From Ascarosepion bandense (taxonomy: Eukaryota > Mollusca > Cephalopoda > Sepiida > Sepiidae), in assembly GCA_037127315.1 (NCBI GenBank), contig JBBBDQ010001122.1, forward strand, positions 8,204,001 to 8,268,000: DNA of 64,000 nucleotides, read 5' to 3'. A program made the translations under genes and the position numbers. The notes under the pieces are model-generated. The model had not been told where the DNA came from. It saw nothing but the letters and a program-made list of their open reading frames with translations, and did not search any database. Shown here piece by piece: positions 1 through 10,104 of the stretch. Each line of letters begins with the position of its first letter. Positions within the stretch are counted from its first letter, which is position 1.

Positions 1-208
1 AGTTTTAAATAATCAATATTTATTAGCAATTTACTTGTTTTTTCACCCTGTATTTGAATTTCAGTGAGGTTTTTAGGAAAATTACCCCTGTCCTAATACT
101 TTTGCACACTACTGGTAGTGTACAAAAGTGTTAGGACGGGGGTGATTTTAAACTTTATTTTGAATCCTCATAAAAGATAAAATAGTCATTGTCCTAATAC
201 TTTTATAC

Positions 209-216
<8 letters not shown>
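1..216. mobile_element. Tc1/mariner-like MITE ends, head to head
   Basis: Three related terminal motifs around GTCCTAATACTTTT occur at about 80-110, inverted at 112-140, and again at 190-215. The last two, inverted relative to each other, bound a roughly 105-bp segment (112-216) with no coding capacity. The motif resembles terminal repeats of Tc1-like elements, which insert at TA. The segment ends at a long (TA)n tract. The family call rests on general similarity only. Confidence 0.5.
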
Positions 217-271
<55 letters not shown>

Positions 272-486
272 GACAATTTGAAATGAATTGTTTGAACATT
301 ATTATTTTTCATCGATACTCATATTTAAGTAGATGTTCTGTTTTTAATGAAACGATATTTTAATGAAATTTTAATGAAATGTAAATAATCAGGCCGGTAG
401 ATATAAATATATAATACTGTTTCATTAAAAACAGAATATCTACTTAAATATGAGTATCGATAAAAAAAATAATGTTGAAACAATTC

Positions 487-541
<55 letters not shown>
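216..541. repeat. Foldback palindrome bounded by (TA)n tracts
   Basis: Two arms of about 73 bp, at roughly 280-346 and 420-492, are reverse complements of each other with few mismatches. They surround a short spacer. A long (TA)n run lies outside each arm (216-268 and 492-541), so the whole unit is symmetric. The spacer carries the words GGCCGGTAGATATAAATA, shared with repeats near 4450, 5270, 6615 and 32260. It could be a MITE or a foldback element. A small open frame here is microsatellite-driven. Confidence 0.7.
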
Positions 542-545
<4 letters not shown>

Positions 546-2144
546 AAACAGGACGTCATAATTATTTTTATTATTTTTAACTTATATAACTTAGATATCT
601 TTCGGTCAACACTTATTCATAGAATATTCGTTGGCTCTTTTAATTAAAGGAACACAAAACAAATGGATACGACAACAGAAGGAATGTTTAAGCTCGTTTA
701 AAATTATATTTATTCAGTTGATTAAAACGTGAAGCGGGTGTAAATCACGGTTCCAAAAGATTTAATGAAATTGGAAAAAAGGTAACTCATATTTCTTCCA
801 AGAGTCTCAATGATCTTATGAAATGGTCCTTCTGCCTGCACAGACTAGGACGATGTAATTTCAAATAGATAGCCTCGGGCTATAAAAAGCGGTTCGAGTA
901 CTATGCAAGACAGAAAACCAAGTGTCCTCATACATGAACGAACAATCCTGATTTTCCAGCAAATGCTGGCCTATGGCTGACTCCTGAGTATATTTATTTT
1001 TTTCATTTGTAAACAAGTTATTACGCGACCTAGGTTTCTACCATCTTCAGGCTATTTACAATGACTGTTTTCACCGTTTTTTTTTGTTTTTTTTTTTACC
1101 GTGATATCAAATGAAATCGCTTACTTGAACCGTTAGATAAAAAATTGCAGGGCATAACACTCGCTCTTCATGAGGATGCATAAAATATGAAAAAATAAAA
1201 CAACATATTAGAAAAAGTAAAAGTACTACAGAGATTGAATAATTAGAACGGCGAGTACTTCTGTTTCAACAGAGGAGGTAAACCTATAATGCATAAAAAT
1301 AACCTAGAAAGACCTGTAAGATTGGCACTGACCAAGATTAACAGGAAAAATACCCACAAACCTAAATAAAATTCGAATAAAAAAGTTGTTAGTTTATATG
1401 CTTTTAGGATTGATATGTTTACGGAAATAATAAAAAAAAACAGCAGTGAAATACTGGAAGACCTCGTTAGATAAACATAATGCTGCGAAGGAAACTAGGC
1501 TCAAATTAATGTGAACAACACCGGACTGTCACCCTTATTAGTTATATACTTAAACTGGGAGAGCACATAAAAAGAATTAGATCGGAAATTGGCCGAGAAC
1601 AGTGATAATCTTTCAGACATAAAGCTCAAAATGGCTTCCTCAGAGAAAAAGAAAATTTGATATAAAATTAGATTTGGATATTTGGATAAGTGGCTGTACA
1701 AAAATGAAGTATTTTTAGGTCAGAAAATAGAGACTTAAAATGTTGAAAATTCACTTAGGCGGATTTTACCCATATGATAACCTACTTGAACCTAAAATAA
1801 AACGTTTCAAGCGTTTTACAATATGATATCCTGGCATTTCACAATGACAGTAGACATTTCAGCCTAATTTGAGCAAAAAGGGCATAATCTGAACAGAGAA
1901 AACCTTATGTGATGGGTCAAAACGGACATGGTTTTCGGAATCATCGTTTAAAAAAACGCCTAGAAACATGTGTCCATTGTCCAATATTATTTGTGGGAAA
2001 AATGTCGACTGCCGTAATATATAATTTCTAAACATATACTGTTAAATATAACAGCCGATGTATGTTTATCATGTTTAATCATGAGCTATTCTTACTATCG
2101 TATTTTGTCTTTAATTTCAGGTAAAAAGTAAAGAGAATAATTCT
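542..2144. other. No recognisable gene or repeat
   Basis: AT-rich sequence with scattered homopolymer runs (T-rich near 1078-1100). No frame of note, no tRNA-like promoter boxes and no terminal repeats were recognised. Confidence 0.5.
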
Positions 2145-2148
2145 TTAA

Positions 2149-2289
2149 CCCTCTAGGGCCATTCGTATCATATTTCATACAGTATTTCCCTATAAGGAAA
2201 CATTTGGTATTTCCCTATAAGGAAACATTTGGTATTCATTGACTGAGCAGTCAGTACTGCTTTCATTTGAAATTTATAAAATATTTCTC
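2149..2289 (+). mobile_element. piggyBac-like MITE, left half only (copy 1)
   Basis: The copy starts with CCCTCTAGGGCCATTCGTA directly after TTAA (2145-2148). It matches copies 2 and 3 until their internal TTAA. There it stops, and copy 2 begins. Two tandem 25-bp units with a TTTCCCTATAAGGAAA hairpin lie inside. TTAA targets and CCCTC-type ends are typical of the piggyBac superfamily. Confidence 0.75.
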
Positions 2290-2293
2290 TTAA

Positions 2294-2515
2294 CCCTCTA
2301 GGGCCATTCGTATCATATTTGATACAGTATTTCCCTATAAGGAAACATTTGGTATTTCCCTATAAGGAAACATTTGGTATTCATTGACTGAGCAGTCAGT
2401 ACTGCTTTCATTTGAAATTTATAAAATATTTCTCTTAAAAAATTTTTCAGGAAAATATTTCTTTCAAGGCTTGTTTTCATACTGTATCAAATATGATACG
2501 AATGGCCCTAGAGGG
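2294..2515 (+). mobile_element. piggyBac-like MITE, complete (copy 2, 222 bp)
   Basis: The element is flanked by TTAA on both sides (2290-2293 and 2516-2519). Its terminal inverted repeats are about 36 bp, beginning CCCTCTAGGGCCATTCGTA. It holds two copies of a 25-bp unit and has no coding capacity. The TTAA duplication and termini fit a non-autonomous piggyBac-type transposon. Confidence 0.85.
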
Positions 2516-2519
2516 TTAA

Positions 2520-2614
2520 TAATATAATATGATTAAGGCTTCTACTTGTCATAAAGTGGGGGATCAGTTCTATATTGTTATGAAGTAATAAACAGATCCC
2601 CCACTAATTACTAC
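2520..2614 (+). repeat. SINE spacer module between two TTAA sites
   Basis: These roughly 95 bp match the stem-loop module of the headless SINE unit seen at 25920-26010 and, inverted, at 3105-3175. The module contains an inverted repeat around GTGGGGGATC and GATCCCCCAC. It is bounded by TTAA, with a piggyBac-like MITE on either side. The two MITEs therefore probably landed in a SINE. Confidence 0.7.
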
Positions 2615-2618
2615 TTAA

Positions 2619-2865
2619 CCCTCTAGGGCCATTCGTATCATATTTGATACAGTATTTCCCTATAAGGAAACATTTGGTATTTCCCTATAAGGAAACATTT
2701 GGTATTTCCCTATAAGGAAACATTTGGTATTCATTGACTGAGCAGTCAGTACTGCTTTCATTTGAAATTTATAAAATATTTCTCTTAAAAAATTTTTCAG
2801 GAAAATATTTCTTTCAAGGCTTGTTTTCATACTGTATCAAATATGATACGAATGGTCCTAGAGGG
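2619..2865 (+). mobile_element. piggyBac-like MITE, complete (copy 3, 247 bp)
   Basis: Same termini as copy 2 and flanked by TTAA at 2615-2618 and 2866-2869. It is 25 bp longer because it carries three rather than two of the hairpin-bearing 25-bp units. The left TTAA matches the CTTAATAATATAAT stretch of the SINE module, which would be the insertion site. Confidence 0.85.
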
Positions 2866-2900
2866 TTAACATATATATAAGCACAAAGAATTTATCTAGG

Positions 2901-3205
2901 TCAGTCAGTTAAGTGCCATACATGATATACGCTTTCAGCAATCAAGTCTTGAATGAGTCATGACTGAGTGGGCAGAAGATTATCCCGCAGTAGGTTGCCA
3001 TTGCTTTCTGCGGTAGACCGGTTGCCGACCAAGGCTATAGAACCCAATCTGTCCTGTTATTTGACTCATAGCTAGAGGGAGAAGAGATGTATTATATTAT
3101 TATGTAGTAATTAGTGGAGGATCTGTTTATTACTTAATAACAATAACAAACAGATCCCCCACTTTATACCCAGTAGAAGCTTTAATTGTTTCCAACTATT
3201 ATGTT
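2901..3205 (-). mobile_element. SINE family A, headless second monomer of a heterodimer
   Basis: Reads antisense. On the plus strand it begins with the 3' end (CAGTCAGTTAAGTGCCATA) and runs through the conserved body. Where other copies have the tRNA-like head it has a module with a GATC-centred inverted repeat (about 3110-3160). It is directly followed by a tRNA-headed monomer in the same orientation. The same pairing recurs at 30, 35, 61 and (inverted) 25.6 kb. Confidence 0.8.
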
Positions 3206-3209
3206 CATT

Positions 3210-3512
3210 CAGTCAGTTAAGTGCCATACATGATATACGCTTTGAGCAATCCAGTCTTGAATGAGTCATGACTGACTGGGCAGAAGAATATCCCGCAGTA
3301 GGTTGCCATTGCTTTCTGTGGTAGACTGGTTGCCGACCAAGGCTATAGAACCCAACTGTCCTGCTATTTAACCCATAACTGGAAGGAAGAGACGGATTAA
3401 TACCTTTCCCAAGGGTATTTGCGCGTAAGTGAATACAATGGATTCAACTGGAATTCGAACTCGGCTCCCCGGTTTCTCGTTCCGAGCCGATATCCACTGT
3501 ACCACAACGCAC
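3210..3512 (-). mobile_element. SINE family A, tRNA-headed monomer
   Basis: Antisense copy. The head, at the right end, has a Pol III box A-like TGGTACAGTGG and a box B-like GAGTTCGAATTCC about 35 nt apart, as in a tRNA. The body carries the conserved AAAGGTATTAATCCGTCTCT region and a terminal part with a CATG..CATG stem-loop (degenerate here). Its head is followed by ordinary AT-rich DNA. No protein is encoded. Confidence 0.85.
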
Positions 3513-4261
3513 AAAAGCCCCAATCTAAATAAAAAGTAAGTTTTTTCGGTAAAAAGTTCATGTCATTATTAAGAAGACAAATCAACCATTTTTTTAAACA
3601 ATTCTTTCTAACTCGTTCGAAATTTTGATATAAAATCTTGTTTTTCTTTCATCCGTGAGTGACGCAATTTTTACAAGTTTTTATGACGGTAAACATAATA
3701 TTACGGAAGTCACTTTTTGCAGGTGAAGAACACATTAATTTTGAAATTCTTGCAAAAATTAAATAATGGTCGAAATTTAATGAGAATTCCAGGACTTATT
3801 CATAAATGACTGAAATCATTTTCGAAATAAGTACTTTTAGAAAATCTTTGTAATTTCACATTTTTTACATATGTCATTCCTCAACCAACTAATTTCCTGA
3901 GATATATAGAAATTCGCGGAATTCGCCCATATATCTAATATTAATTAAATTCAGGATTTATTGGGGAATGCTAATAAACTGTCTTTCTTTCTTTTTCTAA
4001 ATTTGCCCTTTTTCAGAAAATCTTCTTCGAATTGTGACCTTTTCAAGCGCCGTACATTCGTCAACGGGGCGCTCGAACAAAAACAAGCCGCTGATGATTT
4101 TTCGCAAAAAAAAAAAAAAAAATCATCTTTAGTAATGAAGCCCATTTTCATCTTGATGGATTCGTTAATAAGCAGAATTGTCTCATTTGGGATGGTGAAT
4201 ATCCAAGGCAGATTGTTGATGTCAACAAAATGTCAGTATTTAGTGTGCATGCTTTGCTAGC
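3513..4261. other. No recognisable gene
   Basis: AT-rich DNA. A 99-codon plus frame at 3961-4260 has no recognisable domain, no family match from memory and a lysine run from a poly-A tract (4107-4124). I treat it as chance. Confidence 0.5.
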
Positions 4262-4570
4262 GGCATCATCTTGCCTGAATTTTGTTAGGATTCGAACCGT
4301 CAACTGTTCTGACGTATCTTAGACCGATCAACCACAAAGAACATACAAAGTCTGAGGTAATGCTTTTAAACACATATTTTCTTGATTTTTCGGAAATTGC
4401 TAAAGAAATATTACAACGCATATTTTCCTAAGAAGATTTCTCGATTATTTAGGCCAGTAGATATAAATAAATATACTGTTTAACTATAAAAATAAAAGGT
4501 GAATTATTCAGATACGATTATCCATTAAAAATAATGTTTAAACATATAAATAAAATATATAATATTGCGA
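4262..4570 (-). mobile_element. tRNA-derived SINE-like repeat, antisense (family C)
   Basis: On the minus strand, 4345 down to 4290 reads as a tRNA-like head: a box A-like stretch TGGTTGATCGGTCTAAGA and a box B-like GGTTCGAATCC. The remainder, with AGGCCAGTAGATATAAATA, recurs at 5272-5640, 6613-6760 and 32200-32310. The layout suggests a Leu/Ser-type tRNA-derived SINE. The boundaries are uncertain. Confidence 0.6.
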
Positions 4571-5170
4571 CAATTTACCCTTCGCACACTGTGTGTGTGT
4601 ATGTGTGTGTTTGTGTGTGTGTATGAACTTACAGTATTTCTGTTCGTGTTATATAACTGATTTTCATTAATGTTCATTTTTTTTTATAATTCTAGTAATA
4701 ATAATTAACAATTTATGAAATAAACTTTATGTTTAACGAAATAGAAGACCTTCTTTTCTCTCTTTTATTCTAAATAGCAAACGCCAAACTTTAAGTATAC
4801 ATTAAAATTAGATTTGAAATATATACAATTTCTGAAACGTGAACCTTATAAAAAAAACAAACAAACCAATAGCCAACAGTTATAAGAAAGATACTCACCC
4901 ATCCAATCATGCCAAAAGTCCTTGAAAGGGAAAATGGCCATCGGCAGAAGTTCTGATGTTGATCCCTCCTTTGTTTATCAGTGAAATTAAACAGCCTTGA
5001 AACAGAAGTGGTGATGTTGTCGCTGTCAAATAGACATTTTAGATATAAAGACACGATTTCAAAAAGAAAAATGTGACAGCATCCTCATCATTATTACAAG
5101 AGGACGATGAAAACTTCTCAGACTCACCAAAAAGAGATTCTAAAATAAATTTTGATATTAGATCATGTAG
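4571..5170. other. AT-rich DNA with a short (GT)n run
   Basis: A (GT)n-like tract lies at 4589-4622. An 87-codon minus frame at 4791-5054 shows no recognisable domain. Nothing else is supported. Confidence 0.45.
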
Positions 5171-5177
5171 TCAGAAT

Positions 5178-5268
5178 TTTTTTTTTATTATAAGCATTTC
5201 ACCCCGAGCAAGACATGTCACTGCCACTACTGCGCAGGGGGCTACATAGAGTGGAGAAAGGAAGATTA
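5178..5268 (-). mobile_element. LINE 3' tail fragment
   Basis: The tail starts after a T-rich run and reads ATTTCACCCCGAGCAAG followed by GCGCAGGGGGCTACATA, antisense. It is the shared 3' end of the LINE family at 5640-6612. Only about 90 bp remain, a typical 5'-truncated copy. It stops abruptly at AGGCCAGTAG of the next repeat. Confidence 0.75.
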
Positions 5269-5271
5269 GGC

Positions 5272-5640
5272 CAGTAGATGTAAATAAATATAGTTTAATT
5301 ATTATTAAAAAAAGGTGGAGTATCTACTTAAATTCTAGTATCCATTAAGGATAATAATTAAACAAATAGATTAAATATATGTCAGAGTTAATTCATTTCG
5401 TAAAATTTCGTAAATAAATTGTCTTTGTTTACACAAAAATAACTTAGGATATGGAAAACAAAGCAGATATGAATTTTTCGTAAAATCAGGAAAATGTGTG
5501 TTTAAAAGCATTATTTCAGACTCTATTTGACTGTAAGTCCTTTGTGGTCGAGCAGTCTAAGACACGTCAGATCAATTGATAGTTTTCTTTTAGGGAACGC
5601 AGATTCTAATGCTGAAGGACGCATATTTTTCGAACAAGAT
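5272..5640 (+). mobile_element. tRNA-derived SINE-like repeat (family C), second copy
   Basis: Begins AGGCCAGTAGATGTAAATA. The part at 5475-5600 matches the 4262-4400 repeat in inverse order and contains a diverged tRNA-like stretch (TGTGGTCGAGCAGTCTAAGA). The two copies lie inverted to each other around the 4.6-5.2 kb stretch. Confidence 0.55.
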
Positions 5641-6405
5641 TTTTTTTTTTAATCATTTCACCCTGACCAAGGCGGAAACGCCACTGATGTGCAAGGGATT
5701 ACATAAATGTAAAAAGATTAATTAGAAAAGAGTGAGGAGTACAAACTAGTTAGAAAGGAACAACAGAAAGCTGAGAAAGCAGGTGCGATGACAGATACAT
5801 AGGTGGAGAGACAGGGAAGGTTATACAGGGGAGGGGAGAGAGCTAGAGGCCAGTGGTTAGTAGATGAGTATTAACTTTGCATTTAAATTTCTGGAGGTTG
5901 TAGCCGTCAGGAAAGCAAGAATACGGGAGCGAGTTCCACAGGCGGGAAGTGCGAGAGAGGAAGCTGCAGGAGTAGAATTGTCGTCTGCATTTGGCTAACC
6001 TGACTGTGAATGGGTGGGACCCAGTTGCCAGTCTGGTTGCACGGGTAAACACCTGTTGAGGAGGCATCAGTGACTTAAGCTCATCCGAGAAGCCATGAAA
6101 GTATTTATAGAAGAGACAGAGGGAGGCCACATTTCGACGATGGGGAAGTGGCTGCAGTCGAGTCGCCAGATCAGTACCTATCACATTACAGACTCTCCTT
6201 TGGAGCTTGTCAAGAACACTGAGGAGAACGGCAGGGGCACCTGACCATAAATGGCAGCAGTACTCCATGCACGGACGGATGGTTGACTTGTATATATGCA
6301 GGATGGATTCAGGTGGAAAAAACATCCTGGATCGACATAGTGACCCAATCTTCTTAGCAGTAGATTTTGCTATGGATTCAATATAGTTGTTCTTTTTGAG
6401 GTCTG
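5640..6405 (-). pseudogene. LINE reverse transcriptase C-terminus and 3' UTR
   Basis: A 202-codon minus frame (6451-5843) encodes the C-terminal part of a non-LTR retrotransposon ORF2, downstream of the polymerase core. Recognisable blocks are YIESIAKS, ILHIYKSTIRP, YCCHLWSG, LDKLQRRVCNVIG, ASLCLFYKYFHG and SRTSRLWNSLP. These are usual in Jockey/CR1/L2-type elements. A stop follows, then about 200 bp of 3' UTR, then the conserved tail CTTGGTCAGGGTGAAATG and a poly-A end (plus-strand T run at 5640). The copy is almost identical to 37000-37764, so it moved recently. The polymerase core is missing, so it is dead. Confidence 0.9.
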
Positions 6406-6612
6406 AGCAATACCATAACCGCGTAGTTTGCATAGGAGGCCAGGGTGCCAAACCCTGTCGAAAGCCTTGGAGATGTCCAGAGCAACCGCGCGAGCCTCGT
6501 CAGACTCATCAAGGGCCTGTAGCATGTACTCCGTTACGGTTGTTAGCAGGTCGGCCGTGGACCTGTCAAAGCGGAATCCATATTGCCTGTCGGAGAACAG
6601 TTTGTGGGCATT
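6406..6612 (-). pseudogene. LINE reverse transcriptase core fragment (motifs 0-A)
   Basis: Read on the minus strand from about 6611, an uninterrupted frame gives QYGFRFDRSTADLL, then ARAVALDISKAFDRVWH and GLLCKLRGYGI. These are the entry blocks and motif A (with its catalytic Asp in ALDISKAFD) of a non-LTR reverse transcriptase. The frame is joined at about 6405 directly to the far C-terminal SDLK..YIES block. The stretch that should hold the YADD motif is absent. This is an internal deletion within one LINE copy. Confidence 0.85.
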
Positions 6613-6815
6613 ATTCAGGTCATTAGATGTAAATAAATATACAGTTTAGTGATAAAAGAGCAGATTATCTACTTAAAGACGAGTAATATTTAAACAAACA
6701 AATTAAAACTATGTCGAAGTTAATCGATTTCATATAAAAGAGACAGACACATTATAAGCGTATGTATATATATATATAGGTATGGCTATCAATATATATA
6801 TATATATCACGTATA
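6613..6815. repeat. Family C fragment and TA-rich DNA
   Basis: ATTAGATGTAAATAAATATA starts a fragment of the family seen at 4450 and 5272. It is followed by (TA)n-rich DNA to 6810. Confidence 0.5.
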
Positions 6816-7148
6816 ATATTTGGTATATCAGTCAGTTAACTGCCATACGTGACACATGCTTGGGCGATCATGTCTCGAAAGAGACATGGCTGACTGTGCA
6901 GAAGCTTATCCCGCAGTAGGTTGCCATTGCTTTCTGCGGTAGACCGGTTGCCGACCAAGGCTATAGAACCCAATCTGTCCTGCTATTTAACCCATAACTG
7001 GAAGGAAGAAACGGATTAATACCTTTCCCAAGGGTATTTGCGCGTAAGTGAATACAATGGATTCAACTGGAATTCGAACTCGGCTCTCCGGTTTCTCGTT
7101 CCGAGCCAATATCCACTGTACCACAACGCACATCCATATTTGGTATAT
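6816..7148 (-). mobile_element. SINE family A monomer with perfect 13-bp target duplication
   Basis: The SINE body (6829-7135, antisense) is bracketed by ATATTTGGTATAT at 6816-6828 and 7136-7148. It has the tRNA-like head at the right end (box B-like GAGTTCGAATTCC on the minus strand, box A-like TGGTACAGTGG). It also has the CATGTCTCGAAAGAGACATG stem-loop near its 3' end. The perfect direct repeat marks both element boundaries and fits LINE-type target-primed insertion. This is the cleanest reference copy in the window. Confidence 0.92.
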
Positions 7149-7819
7149 AAGTCAGGTAAATTCCGATACAGACGATCTCAAAAGAACTCAATGATAAATT
7201 TATTTATTTATTTTAACGGAGTAATATATAGAAATTTTTTAGATATTCTACAATTTCATAGGTAATATATGGCAGCCAAAATCTTGCTGCTCATCAGACC
7301 CAAATGATACAACGTTTAATATTCAAAATCATCCAGAAACGAATCACATACAGACACTCACGTGCCCATATAGAGAATAGACATTTTAAACGGTAATCTA
7401 CAAAACATTTCCTCGCTCATTCAAAAAAAAAAAAAAAAAGAAAGAAAAATAAATATATAGAAAAATCATAAACTGAAAAAGAGAAAGAAAAAGAAAAAGA
7501 AAAAAAAAGAGAACGGACAGTATGAGGAGAAAAGAAAGTTAAAATTAACGTCTTAGATCTGCTTTCTTAGAAAAACATGACATGGAAATTTAACATTAAA
7601 TTTAGTTTTAAAGATAATGAGATATATCCATGGTATAAAAAATAAATGGTATATCATACTTTTAATACAAATTAAAGCATAACTACTAGTAATAATATAT
7701 TATAAATATAGTTATAATATTAAAAAAATGAATTAAAAATATATAAGAAAATGATAAATAAAATATTAAGAAACAATCTTAAAAAATGATAATAAATAAT
7801 ATTAATAGAAATAATAATG

Positions 7820-7859
<40 letters not shown>

Positions 7860-7908
7860 TAAAATATATATAAAAATTTTAAACAATAAACATTATTATT
7901 ATGATTAT

Positions 7909-7963
<55 letters not shown>

Positions 7964-7970
7964 TACACAC
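7149..7970. repeat. Low-complexity AT-rich DNA with poly-A, (TAA)n and (TA)n
   Basis: A-rich and GAAA-rich tracts occur at 7422-7515, an (AAT)n run at about 7800-7857 and (TA)n at 7914-7961. Open frames here only translate the microsatellites (poly-Asn, poly-Ile-Tyr). Confidence 0.8.
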
Positions 7971-8638
7971 ATATATAATATATACTCCTTTTTCTGCAGT
8001 TAATAGAACAGTGCTCAATGTAATATAACGGAGCTATTAAGTATATTTTAATAAATATACATATCCTACATTTTTAAAACTGTTGTATATTCGTCGCCAA
8101 TTTGTTGTGGAGTTGTGACGAAACTTCGCCGTAAAGTTGTTTGGTCGGAAGCAAGATACGGAATACAAAAGGTAGATTGAAACAGTATAGTAGTATAACA
8201 AGAAGCAAGATATTCAAAGAAAGTATTAATAATAAGTAATATAGAAATAAGTCCGAAGGTATTATTACGCTGCTCATTGCCTGACTAGTAGCTGTCGTCA
8301 ACTGTTGTTAACTGCTCTCGTTCACTACTCTCGTTAACGCCTCTTTGTTAACTCCAGTATTTAATTGCCTTTAAACTTAATACAAAATGTGACACAAGCC
8401 CTTTTTTAATGTGGGTAATCCGAGCGATATAGACCGGGCAAAAATTTTTGTCTAATTTTCCCTAAACGCGACTCTACATTTCGACAGAGACTCGAATGGG
8501 TTAGAGGCAGAGAGTCCGACAATACGCAAGGCAGCTAACTGCCTTTGTTAACCGCTCTCTGGAAATCACTCAGGTAATTAAATATAACAAGAGGAAGAGT
8601 TCATTCCTCGTAGGAGGGCACTATAACAAGCACGTATC
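7971..8638. other. Unrecognised, moderately complex sequence
   Basis: Less repetitive than its surroundings, with repeated GTTAACTGC/GTTAACGCC words at 8305-8350 and 8545-8560. No coding frame or known element was recognised. An LTR or a unique segment are both possible. Confidence 0.35.
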
Positions 8639-8690
8639 GGAGTTTTATGCACTATGCAATAATCAGTAATTACATAGTGCATAAAACTCC
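8639..8690. repeat. Perfect 18-bp inverted repeat
   Basis: GGAGTTTTATGCACTATG (8639-8656) is exactly reverse-complemented at 8673-8690, with a 16-nt loop. No terminator context applies; it would form a cruciform or hairpin. Confidence 0.9.
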
Positions 8691-8724
8691 CAGTGGTGCA
8701 ATAGATGTAGGTTAATATATGTGA

Positions 8725-9257
8725 GGGTGAATCAAAAAGTTGACGTAACTTTTAATTACTCGTTGAGAACAACAGCATCTCCACGTGATGACGGATAGCG
8801 AACTACACGCAGGTTTACGTCAAAATGCAGAGAGCCAGGTGGTCAGGTGTAAAGACGCTCGGCTCAGCGATTGCATCATCGAGTAACAATGCCCAGTAGA
8901 GCGCTTTCTGTGAGCGGACAGAATCAAAGCTACAGTAATCCATCGCCGGATGTTTCGAAATATGCATCATGCACCACAAATCAGAGAAAAGTGTATGAGT
9001 GGGTAGAACAGGCAGATCTGGTTGCCTATTAGCATCGCTCAAGGTAGGACACGTCTAGGGAGCGGATGCCGGGATGGGGGAAAGACCGATGAATCACGTT
9101 AGCTCACGTGGCGGCAATCGTGGGCATCGGCTATGGATCTGCACACTAAAGGGCACCTTAAACTCTGTGTGCGTTCTTTGCTCAAACAAGCCACCGGTGC
9201 AGATGTGGCATCGTCGGTAACCGAAGAGGTCCTTTTCGGAAGGAATGAAGAATCTCG

Positions 9258-9260
<3 letters not shown>
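8725..9260. mobile_element. Possible mariner-type terminal repeat and remnant
   Basis: GAGGGTGAATCAAAAAGT at about 8722-8740 resembles terminal repeats of mariner elements. The following 300 bp hold no convincing transposase frame. The matching opposite end was not found. Weak call. Confidence 0.3.

Positions 9261-9298
<38 letters not shown>
9261..9298. repeat. (TA)n microsatellite
   Basis: About 19 TA units followed by a short (GT)n stretch. Confidence 0.95.
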
Positions 9299-9300
<2 letters not shown>

Positions 9301-9424
9301 TATGTGTGTGTGTGTATGTATTTAGAATTTATAACATAAATATGTTATAATATCGCTATAAAAGTAGCCATTTCGTTTGGACACTATTCGTGTCTTATCA
9401 ATTGGTGAGGTTTATTTTAATTTC

Positions 9425-9990
9425 TTCTTCTTTTTCTATGTGCCCTATCCTTTTAGGACGTAGGCGATCATGGCTTTCCACGTCTCCCTGTCCCTGGTGG
9501 CTCTTAATATGTTTTCTCCTGTTACTCCACGCAACCCCCGTTCCATCATCCACATGATCAGGCCCTTCAAATATGTTATCCACTGGTTTCCTCTGTCTAT
9601 TTTCCTTCTATCTGGCCTGTCAGTATCAAGTTCTCCAAGCCCTCCTTCCTCATTGCATGTTCCAGGAACTTTAGTTGTCTCTTCCTGACGCTCACTATTA
9701 GTTTTCTTTTCAATGCCATTTTTTTCCAAAACCTCATCATTGCTCACATGTTCGGTCCATGATATCCGCAGCATCTTTCTGTAAAACCACATTTCCGCTG
9801 CTTCAAGCTTTTTCCTCATCTTCGATGATATTGTCCAGCATTCACTGCCGTATTGAAGAACTGACATAACATAGCAATCTAGCACTCTCTTCTTTGTTTC
9901 TAGAGAAACTTTCCTGTTCCAGAAGCTGAGTAAAGTACGTCTTGGTACTTTACTCAGCTTCTGGAACGCGTCTTCGCCATGTCTGTGCCT
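9425..9990 (-). pseudogene. RTE-type reverse transcriptase remnant
   Basis: A minus frame (9885-9445, continued to 9425 in a shifted frame) encodes the region after the polymerase core of RTE-clade elements. Blocks are MLDCYVMSVLQYGSECW, WTISSKMRKKLEAAE, MWFYRKMLRISWTEH and ILRATRDRETWKAMIAYVLKG. One frameshift falls near NDEVLEKNGIEKK. The same blocks are intact at 33785-34780. The 3' end lies at the TAAAAGGATAGGGCAC stretch near 9450-9425. Upstream (above 9900) a palindrome disrupts the frame. The polymerase core is absent. Confidence 0.88.
9919..9964. repeat. Perfect 20-bp hairpin inside the RTE remnant
   Basis: CCAGAAGCTGAGTAAAGTAC (9919-9938) is exactly inverted at 9945-9964 with a 6-nt loop. 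The homologous site in the other RTE copies carries only one arm, so the second arm is a local inverted copy. Confidence 0.9.
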
Positions 9991-10104
9991 TCAAAAAGAC
10001 AGCAAAATATTTATATCGATATGTTGTCTAAAATGACGTAATGGAAACATATATATTTATATACCAACTAGTGAGGATCTTTCATTAAACATGAGGTGTA
10101 TATA

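Noticed and set aside
2149..2865. CRISPR-like array because of repeated 25-mers and palindromes
   Set aside because: Units are directly adjacent, lack unique spacers, and sit inside TTAA-flanked MITEs of an animal genome.
4262..4345. Functional tRNA gene on the minus strand
   Set aside because: Box A and B-like words are present, but acceptor stem and anticodon arm do not fold properly; the sequence belongs to a dispersed repeat.
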